A stretch of 64,000 bases of DNA from Edaphochlamys debaryana (Eukaryota; Chlorophyta; Chlorophyceae; Chlamydomonadales): positions 496,001 to 560,000 of the forward strand of contig JAEHOE010000035.1 of NCBI GenBank assembly GCA_016858145.1. The letters are read 5' to 3'. The notes under the pieces were generated by a model, which was not told where the DNA came from, did no database searches, and was given only the letters and a program-made list of their open reading frames with translations. Below are positions 55,201 through 64,000 of the stretch, piece by piece. Positions within the stretch are counted from its first letter, which is position 1. Every line of letters begins with the position of its first letter. A program made the translations under genes and the position numbers.

Positions 55201-57107
55201 AGCCCCGCCAGCGGCTCCAGGCTCTGCAGGGCGTTGTGCGACAGGCGCAGCTCGCGCAGGCACTCGCAGGCCGCCAGCCCGCGGATGGACACCAGGCGGT
55301 TGTTGCTCAGGTCCAGGATCTGGGGAGCGGGTGGGGGGAACGGGAGAAAGGGGGGAAGGCGGTCCTAGCAGTGAATCCCCATCCCGCAAGCCGGGGGATG
55401 ACGCGGCCCTACCCACACAGCCGCCTCCACACCCTGTACCGTATCCCGCCCATATAGGAGCGGGCAGCCCCAACACACGGCCCACGCCCACCCACCCCTC
55501 CCATCCCCCGCTCCTGTCCCCTCCGTCCCCCCTCACCCCCACAGCCCCACCTTGAGCAGCCTCAGCTGCCTCAGCCCCGCGCCGATGCGGTCGATGCGGT
55601 TCCCCGCCACCGCCAGCCGCGTCAGCCGCGAGAAGGGCGCCAGGTCCGCCAGCATGTCCAGGGAGTTGCGGGAGAAGTCGGCGGATCGCAGGTTGGTGGG
55701 GCCGGAGCCGGCGGGGCCCAGGCGCAGGTCCAGGACCTACGGGGGCGGGGGGATGGGCGTGGGGGGAAAGGGGGGGAATTGAGAGTGGTTGGAGGGGGAG
55801 GGATGTCCCTGGTTATGGCCAAGGCAGCCGCCCGGGCTCCTGCCTCCGTTTGTTACTGGGGCACTGGCCCAGTGCTGCGACCCCCTGCCCAACAGCACAA
55901 CACGTTCGCTGCATCTCATCTCCACTAAGACCACCACCAGCCTGCTTCACACCCGGCTTCCTGCCACAAACCCGGCGCTTCCCCCGGCCCCCCACCTGCT
56001 GTCGCCCCCTCCAGCCACGCAGCCGTTGCGGCCCCACCCCCCAGTGATGTGACCCCCTCCCCACAGCAGCCCTACCCTTGACCACATCACAGCTTCGCTG
56101 CGTGCGCCACACACCCCGGCGCCTCCCCCGACCCCCACCTGCGTCAGCTTGTTGCCCGACACGTCGATGTGGGTCAGGTTCCGCAGCGCCCCCAGCGCCC
56201 GGATCTCCGTCAGCCGGTTGTCGACCAGGGTCACAGACTGGGGGGTGTGTGGGGGGAGGGAGGGGGGAGGAGGCGGAGGGAGGGGGGAGGATCTGAGTGG
56301 AGCGGAGCTGAGTGGAGCGGAGTGGAGCAGAGCAGAGGGAGGATGATGGGGAGAAGGGGAATCTGAGGCGGAGCCCAGTGCCGCTGTAAGCTGCGTCTAT
56401 GCTTGTGTGGGCCGATGGCGGGGCCGAGTGTACCAGCGAGGGGCCTGGTTGCGTGTGATTGAGGGCGGAGGGGAGGGGGGGGGAGGCGGGGGCTCACCTG
56501 CAGGTGGGGCAGCGACGACAGGGGGTCGGCCGTGCCCAGGTCCGTCCCCTCCAGGCGCACGGCCAGGTAGGCGGGCTTGAGGCCGTCAGCCGTGCGCCCC
56601 AGCTGGGACAGACCCGCGGCGAGCTGCAGGCAGGAGGGTGGGGGGTGCAGAGGGGTGCAGAGGGGGTCAGGACTCAGGAGGGGCGCGGCAGGCTTTCCGA
56701 GAGGCCCAGGCCGGGCCCTACGCTTAGCGGCCATAAAGCTGGACCAAAAGAGAACAGGTGCTGCCACGGTAACCAAGTCTGATGAGCTGATGCAGAGGGG
56801 CCCAGGAGAGGACGGCTGCTACCAAAGCCCGCGGGCACCGCGTCCCCACCCCAGTCGGCGGATGCCCCCCGCCAACGCCCGAGTCCTTCCCCCACTCCGC
56901 TGGCCTCCGTCCTGCTCTGCTCCCGCACTCCCAGCCCACCATGCTCTGTGTGAAGGGGGTCTTTGGCTCCTCCACGGGTTCGGGGGGCGGTGGCGGAGGG
57001 GCCTTCTTGACGCCCCTCTTGCTGGAGCGGGACATCCTCGAGACGGATGACCGGTGGGACCCGGCCACCGAGCCCCGGTCCGACTCTCGCGAGCCATCTG
57101 GGGCCAT
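47170..57107 (-). CDS. LRR / KY-transglutaminase-like / EF-hand multidomain protein
   Basis: The 23 exons give 1312 aa: 57107-56940, 56623-56498, 56237-56139, 55736-55551, 55319-55188, 54964-54791, 54600-54517, 54266-54149, 53899-53496, 53235-53040, 52627-52459, 52202-52047, 51786-51630, 51322-51215, 51050-50919, 50727-50575, 50151-50068, 49879-49823, 49543-49454, 49222-49106, 48710-48570, 48271-48176, 47961-47170. An in-frame stop 12 nt upstream fixes the start. Order: Ser/Arg-rich head and PPPPPP stretch (1-56), leucine-rich repeats (about 99-320), transglutaminase-like/KY core (about 498-620), two KY-type beta domains (to about 931), EF-hands (about 960-1045) and a Gly/Ser/Pro tail with GSRGGTP repeats. 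KY/CYK3-type proteins act in cytoskeletal and cytokinesis processes, mostly as scaffolds. A ciliary or cytoskeletal Ca-responsive scaffold is my inference. The family member cannot be named. Confidence 0.87.
49244..49312 (+). repeat. 14-bp tandem repeat, GTGTGTGGGGAGGG
   Basis: About five tandem copies of a 14-bp unit lie in the intron between exons 20 and 19 of the LRR-KY gene. On the gene's strand this gives the C-rich CCCTCCCCACACAC tract leading up to the exon 20 acceptor. Confidence 0.9.
49454..53235 (-). other. Transglutaminase-like and KY beta domains (exons 10-19)
   Basis: Exon 10 has a Pro-rich lead, then GTWAERVARLFALLCRA and EAVPIPGYWK. Exon 11 has LAHNHCWAGVKVNGRWRLVDPT, matching the His (H581) and Asp (D596) of the papain-like transglutaminase fold. 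The normal catalytic Cys position, expected in G-x-C shortly before the helix, is occupied by Trp (W539 in NGTWAERV). Exons 12-15 carry a KY-type beta domain (REGCVLPAFAFSLAAP, VEVRFGADSHLAHVHQMW). Exons 16-19 carry a second (DYFTDAGCQLVSPPPNHPL, ALESCAWVPLVQIR). Confidence 0.82.
54517..56623 (-). other. Leucine-rich repeat region (exons 2-7)
   Basis: Exons 2-7 encode about residues 57-323. Repeats of about 22 residues are visible, for example VTLVDNRLTEIRALGAL, LTHIDVSGNKL, LTRLAVAGNRIDRIGAGL, ILDLSNNRLVSIRGLAAC, LRELRLSHNALQSLEPLAG, VLVASHNRLAQLRG and LGTLDVRGNPLDR. The pattern LxxLxLSxNxL with a short beta-alpha repeat fits the SDS22-like class. The closing segment HVVHLLPQVVLLDGVAV resembles an LRR C-terminal cap. 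Each exon begins at a repeat boundary in phase 0. Confidence 0.9.
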
Positions 57108-57708
57108 CTTTGAGGCCTATTGGAGCCTAACACAGGTGCTGGTAAGCTCCGGGGCGCAGCGCTCAGCCGCGTCCTTCACGCATGTCGAAGGGTCCTCGAA
57201 AGCTTCCAGCCACCCTTTAGCTCTCGGTATACAGACTTTCAAAGTAACAGTTTGTTATAGTCACCACTGGTCGGGGTTGGGACCCTTCTACTGCTTTATG
57301 GGGTGATGCCACGGGTGGGCTCGTCTTGCTGAACAAACTGTCGCACAGCGATATGGTGTTTCGTGTATATCCATAGCATCGCCAGCGGGCAGGCAACGCG
57401 CAGTGCGCTGGGGCAGGCAAGATGGCGCGGCATGCAAGTCGTCACAGAGGCCGCATGTCACTCTGCTATGTGACTGAACGGATACGCGAACACACCAGGA
57501 ACACATTAGATAGCTGCAATTGTGGTGCAGGGCTGTCCAGTAATAGTTTGCTTTTCATCCCTACGCGAGCTTCCGCTCTTTGCTCTAGCTAGCTACACGC
57601 GTTCAGAACTATCGGTCGATTACCCTCCGTCTTTCAATCTGCTCACCTGGGGAGCGGTGCATCATCCCGACCATCACGGTTCAGCGCTGTGCGACGAACG
57701 CGGCGCAC
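57108..57708. promoter_or_regulatory. Divergent intergenic region, LRR-KY gene / uS7m
   Basis: About 600 bp lies between the two opposed start codons. GC content is clearly lower than in the genes. It must hold both promoters and 5' UTRs. No TATA or other element can be assigned with confidence. Confidence 0.4.
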
Positions 57709-58697
57709 ATGGCGGGACTGCTTGTATCGCGGTCCCTTGCGGCGGCGCTAGCCTCGGTGGAGCGGAGAGCGGGCGTGCTGCTTGCCGGCCGGCAAACCGA
57801 GGCCGCTGCCTACTGCGTCGGCGCTTGCGGGCCGTCCACGAGCGGGACAGGCCCTGCCTTCAGTGCCGCCTACGGCACGCATCGGACGTATAGCAGCGAA
57901 GCCGGGTCCAGCAAGGACGCTAGCGGCGCGCCCCCTGCAGCGGAGGACTCGGCGCCGACGTCGACCGCACCGCCCTCGACCTCCGCTCCCGCCGCAGCCC
58001 TGGCGGAGGAGCTGCGCAGGTCCTCCCCCACGGGCCGCCTCCTGGACCTCTTCGCACCCCCTCCCGGCGGCCGCCGCGGGCCCTCCGCCGGCCCCCTCAC
58101 CAAGCCCACGCCGCTCTCGCCCGCCGCCGCGGAGGCCGCCGCCGCCGAGGCCGAGGCCGCCGCCGCCGCCGAGGCGTCTGACGTCATCCGCGTCGTCATG
58201 CGCGCCGTCGAGAACTGCAAGCCGCTCATGAAGGTGCAGCAGTCCAAGGCCGGGACCAAGATCGTCTACGTGCCCAAGCCCCTGGCGCCCACGCAGTCGA
58301 CCCAGTTCGCTGTCAAGTGGATCCTGCAGGTCAGAGCACCCATCGAGTCTGAACGACACGCTCTTCCCTGTCGCCCCTGCATATCCCCATAAAACATGCC
58401 TAAACCTCCCTCATCAGGGCCGGTGAAAGTGTAACCTCTCCTCTCCTCGGTTCCTGACATGTTGTCCCCCCTATCCGCTGTGTTAAACACCCGACTGCGC
58501 AGGCGGCCGCCAAGCGCCACGACGCAGCGCCCGGCGCCAAGGGCCGCGGCGGCCGCGGGCTGTCCATGGCCGAATGCGTGGCGGCGGAGCTGCTGCTGGC
58601 CTTCCAACGCAAGGGCGGGGCGCGGGCGCGGCGGGACGAGGTCCACAAGCTGGCGCTGGACAACCGCAGCAACCTGCGGGCTCGGTCCAACTCCTAG
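57709..58697 (+). CDS. Mitochondrial small-subunit ribosomal protein uS7m
   Basis: Two exons (57709-58329 and 58503-58697) give 271 aa. The C-terminal ~120 residues carry the uS7 core: VVMRAVENCKPLMKVQQSKA, KIVYVPKPLAPTQSTQFAVK, WILQAAAKRHD, then LSMAECVAAELLLAFQRKG, RRDEVHKLALDNRSNLRARS and the stop. The first ~60 residues (MAGLLVSRSLAAALASVERRAG and on) are basic and Ala/Ser/Arg-rich, as expected for a mitochondrial targeting presequence. A linker of Ala/Pro/Glu follows. In algae the plastid S7 is plastid-encoded, so this nuclear copy most likely serves the mitochondrial ribosome, where S7 organises the 3' domain of the small rRNA. The bacterial protein is about 156-178 aa; the extra length is N-terminal. 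A short copy of its C-terminal codons recurs in the 3' region (58920-58937). Confidence 0.9.
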
Positions 58698-61510
58698 GGG
58701 GCCGGGGGGGGGGCGGGGGAACGGGGAGCGGGAAGGGGAGGGGAGGAGGGTGGAGAGGAGAGGGGAAGGGAATGGCGGCAGGAACGTGAGGGCGGGGACC
58801 AGCGCCTAGGGCGGGCAGGGGGAGGGGGCCGCGGCGCAATGCCTAGAATGAGGCGGGGAGGGAGGCGGGGCGCGTTCCAGAGCAGGGTGGAGGGAAGGGG
58901 TCGGCGTCGGGCCGGACGGCCGCAGCAACCTGCGGGCGCAGTCTGGCGCCTGGAGAGAAGTGGGGGAAAGAAAGAGGGAGAGAGCTGCCGAGCTGGCGAG
59001 TTGAGGAACGGCTTGGGAGCGAGGTGACATTTCAAGGAGGCGGGGCAGCCAGGCGGATCGGGCGAGCATCAAGCGCCTGCGCGGGCAGGACTGGGCAGGA
59101 GCCTGGGGGGCCTGGGGCCGGGTGTGCGCAGGTACCCGCGCTTGGGTCCCTGCACCTGAAGAGCAGAACTGCGCAGGCTAGAGGGGGTGCCGAGCTTAGG
59201 GCTTGGCGAAGCGGTGAGATGCGTTAGCAGGAACGGACAGCGCCAGAGGCCGGGAGCCAGGTGGGCGCGGCGGCGGCGTTGGAACTGTCTGGCTGAGGGT
59301 AGATCGAGGGGTAAGGCCCATGACGCGCGGGCTGTGGCGCGAATGTTGGGCAGGCGTTTTGGGCGCCGCGCCTTGTGCGCTCGGGAAGCCTCCTCATGGG
59401 GGCCTGGTCGTGCAGGGGTTACCTTGCTTGTAAAACATACAAGCTGAGCTTAGCGTCCCTTCATTTGCACGCGGAGAGTCGCGGCTGACGTAAGGGTGCC
59501 ACGAACATGAGAGGCTGTCAGCCGGGGCTTTCCCCCGGCAGGGTTGCCATTCACTTGGGGCTCGCCGGACGGCCGTTGTGGGGTCTCGAATCTATGTAGC
59601 ACAGCCGTGCTCCGCTGGCCTGCTGGGTTTACATACCAGCATAAGACACAAGACGAACAGAGCCTAACAGTGTCACGAAGGCCGCGCGCTGAGAACCGGA
59701 ACTGGGCAAGACTAGGCCACAGCCCAGCAACCCATCTAGTTAGAGGTAGGAGCCACCAGCAAAACTGGACTCGCTCCCCAGCAGCGGACCAGCCCCGCCC
59801 GCCACCCGTCCCCAGGCCGTGCGTGGCATGGGTTCAGCGCCAACCGCTGCTAAGCCCACCGTTACCGCCCGCACCTGCGACCTCTTTCATGCATGAGTGC
59901 AACGGCCTCCTCCCAGCTCCCACCCGCACCGACAACGACAGAGGGTTGATACGGTAACCAGACATTCAGTGCCCAACCAGTTCTCACTATAGGCCGGGAA
60001 GCCCCAGACCTGTTTCAGATTACCTGAACCTTCCAGCCACGCCATAGCTCCATAAACCTCCGCCTGAACGCGCCGGTAACACCATAATGAAGCCTACCGG
60101 TACCATGTATCCTAACCCTCCGTCCGGGCCGTGCCCGCGTGCACACGCTTGCATTGCACGTCTCTGACGTCGGCTCAAAGCCCCAAACCTGTTACCCGGC
60201 CCCCGGCCCTACTGGCCAGCGCGCTCCCTCGTTGGGGGGACGTTTCCTCCAACAGCTTTCAACAAAGCCGCACAGCAGCAGGAATCCCCCCAAAGCCGTA
60301 CAATAGTAGTGACTGATCTCCGACACAGTTACGCACATATTCAAGCCTTGGAGCCAGGTAAGCATGCCTCCAGGCTACAGAAGTAGCGGGTTTCAGACCC
60401 TCCATGTGATCCCCCCATTGCCATGCACTGGCCCACACCCCAGGAACACACGAAGTCAGTGCAGGCCGCACAGAGGCTCGTGACCCTGACACAGCGCAGC
60501 CTCCCATGTCACATCGGAATCCTCAACATCAGCACGCCTGGGTATACCGAGGGATGTTTAGAAAGGTATCGAGGCCTCAAATAAACGGCGCGCGCCCAGC
60601 TCCTCTGCGGAGGGGCATGCGCGTAGGCCCGCCTCACTTGAAACTGCTATCTAAGAAGCAACTGCAGTGCCCGCACCCATTCAATGGCACGAAGCTACGA
60701 ACGAGGCAAAACGGGAACGACAACATCGGTACGAATAGCAATAGGGGGGCGTCCGTGGGAATAGTGGAGAGGCGACTTCGCGATGACCCGCAGACGCCAT
60801 TAATAGATAGCCCCCTCTTCCTCACTTCATACAACAGGCGTGGCCTTCCCGCACGCCACCTCACGCCGCATGCCACTTGGGCCAAATGAACTTGTCTCAG
60901 ACCTGCACGCACGCCGCATTCAACCCTCTGTGCACCACGCACGCGGGTCAACGCCACAGCGCCATCCGGTTCCGAACCGGATGTGGGGAGTCCCCATCCA
61001 GCGGAATGAAGTTTGTACGGAGCACCGTCCTTTCACACTGCCACTCGCTCGGCTCATTGCCTTGGGCCTCATGCTCCCTTGGGCATGGGCGCCGGCGATA
61101 CGCAAGCCGCCACAACCCCACTGGCAGCCCCAACACCAGCCAACCACCACGACAGCCGCACACGCAAGACCCATGATCCTGCCCGACGCACGCATGGCGC
61201 AGTCGCCGACAGATAAAGCCCCAGTTCCGGGTTGCAGCATCCACCTGGGAGCACCGGCGCATTCAAGCCCCGAGTCCACCTACCCCATCCACCCCTTCAT
61301 TGCAGTGCATTGGGTAGAACAGCACCACCAGGCTTCGACTGGATATCATTCACTGGACTGGATCTCTCTCCTTATCATCAACGGGTTTTTTTTGGCCAAC
61401 CCAACAAATCTGCCGGCGGGAGCAACAGGCAGGGGGCGGTCTCCCCTAGCTAGCCACCGCCAACGACAACTCTATCGTTAACCCAAGGAACTCACTCCGC
61501 CCCGGACTAG
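58698..61510. other. Gene-free interval between uS7m and the cyclase-like gene
   Basis: These 2.8 kb lie between two convergent genes and show no recognisable protein, tRNA or rRNA. The first ~730 bp are probably the uS7m 3' UTR, ending near a TGTAA at 59429. The rest is lower in GC, with only unrelated short frames. A CATCCGGTT/AACCGGATG inverted repeat occurs at 60963-60983, and an eight-T run lies near 61387. Confidence 0.5.
59429..59433 (+). terminator. Candidate TGTAA polyadenylation signal (uS7m)
   Basis: A TGTAA motif about 730 bp after the uS7m stop codon. It is assigned by motif and position only. Confidence 0.35.
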
Positions 61511-64000
61511 CTAGTGGTTACTGCTCGTCGGCGCTGACGGTACGGCGCCGTCACGTGCTCCCACGGCCCCAGATGCGATGCCGTACCCGATCGCACTTCT
61601 GCCGTCCATGGAGCGACCCCCGGCGCTGCCGGTGTGACTGTTGCTCCCGCCGGCGTACGACATCCGAGCCGCGGGTGTGACGTTGCTGTTGGCCCTCTGC
61701 AGCTGACTCAGCGACTGGCGGAACTGGCGCGACATGATCCGAGATTTGGATCGAGGGCTGCCGGGGTTCGATCCAGGGGTGGATCCAAGCGCTGCAGCCA
61801 CCGCAGATCCAGTTCCGTTGGCAGCTGCCCCGGCCGGGGCCATCATTCGGAGCCGGCTGGGGCGGTGGGTGGGGGCAGTGTTGTGGCTGTGGGGCCGAGA
61901 GTTGCCCGTAAGAGAGAGTGCGTTGCTGGAGGATCCGCGGAGAGCTGCTGCTGCTGCTGCGGTTGTAATGTGGCCAGTGGCCCAATTCTCGTCCTGCGAG
62001 CAGCATTCGGGATTCGGATGCGGAGGTCCCGGGTGTCAATCAGAAATGCTGACGTGCCAGCAGCCAGCCATGGAGTATATCTATTGCCTCCAGCCCCCAT
62101 CCGCCCTCACCCGCCCTCATCCATCCACCACAACATCCATCTCACCCCCCCCCCCCCCATCCCCCCCCCCCCCACACACACACCCCTCACCTGCGGCATG
62201 GCCCTCGCCGCCGCCTCCCCCAGCAGCACCTGCCCCGCCTCCGCCGCCGCCGCCAGGCACAGCGCCGGCCGCAGCGCCGAGCCGGGCAGCGCCGGTCGCC
62301 AGCCGCTGCCGCCGCCCAGCGCCACGCGGAGGGGCGCCAGGTCCAGCCCGCCGCGGAAGGACGACAGCGCCAGCCCGGCGGCCGCCTGGGGAGCGGGGGG
62401 TGCGGGGTTATGAGAAAGAGAGGGGGAGGTGAGGGGCAAGTGGCCGTCTAATAGGGCATGGGGCATGGAGCACGGAGCGGGCGAGCGGGTAAGAGCGAGG
62501 GGTGGCGACGAGGGTTGAGCGGCGGGTGAGCGAGCGGGTTGGTTGTTAGATAGGGCAAGGGGTGCGCGAGGGGGAAGTGGGCGCTCCTTGTACGTGCTCC
62601 TGTTTCGCACAAGAGCCAGTACGGCACCCACGCACCTCGAGCAGGGCTTCTGGGGACATCTCCTCCTCCGCTGCGGTCTCGGCACCGCCGCCGTCGCCAG
62701 CACCAGCAGCACCGGCGCCGGCGGCCTGCTGGTTGCCTCCCGGCCAGGAGCTGCGGCCCTCGCGGGCGGCCGTGAGCCGCTCCCTCAGCGCCAGCAGCCA
62801 GCGGGCGGCGGGGGCGGGGGCCACGAAGGTGGCGGCCAGCGTGCCGGGGGACATGACCACCTGGTGGGGGCCGAGGGCGGGGCGGGGAGGAGGAGGGGCT
62901 TGCTTGGAGTCGCGGGCTGCTGCACAGCAGGACGCATGCGTGCCCAAGCGGACCACGTGCATTCGCGGCATGGCTCCACAACGGGCGTGCAGCTACATGT
63001 ACGGCACAGCACGGCGCCCGTACGTACGTACGGCACACATCGATCACGCCAGCTCACCAGGTAGCCGTCGAGCGGCGCCGCCAGCTGCTGGGCGATGCCG
63101 CTCCAGCGGTGGTGCGCCGCCGCCGTGGCCTCCAGGGAGGTGCCCGTGAGCGCCTCGTCCTCGGTCAGGAGAGCCACGGCCACCGCCACTCGGCCCACGG
63201 GCGCCGCCAGGGCGCCCGGGACCAGCACCTGATGAGTGGCGGCGGGGAACAGACATGGCAGCAGGTGGCACGTTATATTGCATGAGTTCCCTTCCGAGCC
63301 TATGTGAGCATAACATGAGCGCCCGGCCATGCACGTCACTTGCACAGCTGGCTATCAACCAGCCGCCTGCTTAAACCCAAGCCCGGCCCCCGTATGCGCC
63401 ACGCACACACCTTCTCCGAGCGAGGCGCGGGCAGCCAGCCGAGGCGGGGCAGCAGGTGGGGGGCGAAGGCTGTGTATAGCTCCGTGGGCCCCGCGCCCTT
63501 GAGCTCGTGGCGGCCCGCGTGGAGCACCACGAAGGCCCCCGACGACAGCTGCTTGGCGCTCAGCTGCCGTACGGTGTCCGCGGACAGGATCACCTGTACG
63601 ACAAAGAAGAAGCAAGCGTAAGCAAAGGAAGGGACGTGTGCAGTCCTCTGGCCGTGCTTTGGTGGACATGTGTAAATGTGTGCCGCTCACCTGCCCGCCG
63701 GCTCCCACGTCGCCCACTGCCTTGGCGGCCACCAGCGCTGCGCCCGAGAAGACCACCCGCTGGCTGGCGGCGTTGAGGGACACCTCCCGCGGCCCCACGC
63801 CGCTGTGAACGCCCATGCGGATGCGCAGGCCCCTGAGCGTGCGGGGGGGGTGGGCCAAGTGAGGGCGGGGTTGGCTTGAGTACGAGACGGGGACATACAG
63901 ATCAAGCGACTGGGGTCGGTGTAACGGCCTACGGAAAGGGGAGGCGTCGGAGGTGGGGGTTGTCAGGGCCGGAAGGAGCGTTGTCACGGCTGCATGCTAC
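61511..64000 (-). CDS. Class III nucleotidyl cyclase-like protein, 3' part
   Basis: Six exons are visible in transcription order: 63832-63691, 63593-63411, 63228-63058, 62860-62636, 62385-62191 and 61993-61511. They encode the last ~465 residues; the gene continues past the window's right edge, and 63833-64000 looks like intron. The first exon holds the second half of a class III cyclase domain: GLRIRMGVHSGVGPREVSL, then SQRVVFSGAALVAAKAVGD and AGGQVILSADTV, followed by HAGRHELKGAGPTELYTAF. This order is typical of the large algal cyclase families that make cAMP or cGMP. The metal-binding aspartates would lie upstream, out of view. The usual Asn/Arg pair of the V-N-x-A-x-R motif is not evident here, so activity is uncertain. 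The last exon is a Ser/Gly/Asn-rich tail. The junction to that exon is the least secure. Confidence 0.72.

Overview
The window is nuclear DNA of a very GC-rich green alga, most likely a volvocine/Chlamydomonas-type species. Several things point this way. Nearly every gene is cut by many short spliceosomal introns with C-rich acceptor tracts. Plant-type families are present (DUF1990/UPF0548, a plant-type class 3 lipase, a DCC-family protein with a transit-like leader). There is a nuclear gene for a mitochondrial ribosomal protein uS7. Flagellate-type signalling genes are present (a four-repeat voltage-gated Ca channel and a class III cyclase-type protein). TGTAA polyadenylation motifs lie downstream of the plus-strand genes. 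No database search was possible; identities come from reading motifs and from remembered family patterns.

Ten protein-coding genes are supported, nine of them complete. Each complete model uses consistent splice phases and adds up to a whole number of codons. Left to right: a DUF1990 protein (minus, 3735-813, 6 exons, 213 aa); a four-repeat voltage-gated calcium channel (plus, 4199-21480, 38 exons, 2492 aa, EEEE filter); RAD51 recombinase (plus, 22950-25385, 10 exons, 341 aa); a class 3 / diacylglycerol-lipase-like hydrolase (minus, 31250-26314, 13 exons, 915 aa); a DCC-family thiol-disulfide oxidoreductase-like protein (plus, 31818-33323, 5 exons including a 10-nt microexon, 216 aa); a triose-phosphate/nucleotide-sugar-type transporter (plus, 34210-38014, 8 exons, 353 aa); an ankyrin-like repeat protein (minus, 46389-44400, 3 exons, 540 aa); a large LRR / KY-transglutaminase-like / EF-hand protein (minus, 57107-47170, 23 exons, 1312 aa); mitochondrial ribosomal protein uS7m (plus, 57709-58697, 2 exons, 271 aa); and the 3' part of a class III cyclase-like gene (minus, from beyond 64000 to 61511).

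Three gene pairs are divergent over 460-600 bp (DUF1990/channel, lipase/DCC, LRR-KY/uS7m), so those intervals probably hold two promoters each. About 6.4 kb (38015-44399) and 2.8 kb (58698-61510) have no recognisable gene. The larger block carries a family of five degenerate repeats with complementary ends and a strong stem-loop. The genes do not form an operon or obvious pathway. The channel, the EF-hand LRR protein and the cyclase would all suit ciliary/Ca-cyclic-nucleotide signalling, but that link is only inference.

The most unusual pattern is repeated duplication of exon edges. In at least five places the last or first 20-35 nt of an exon, with its splice site, recur within the adjacent intron, in three different genes. 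Other points of note are the loss of the catalytic Cys position in the transglutaminase-like domain, a 10-nt microexon that splits the DCC active-site motif, and a GC-AG intron supported by protein alignment.
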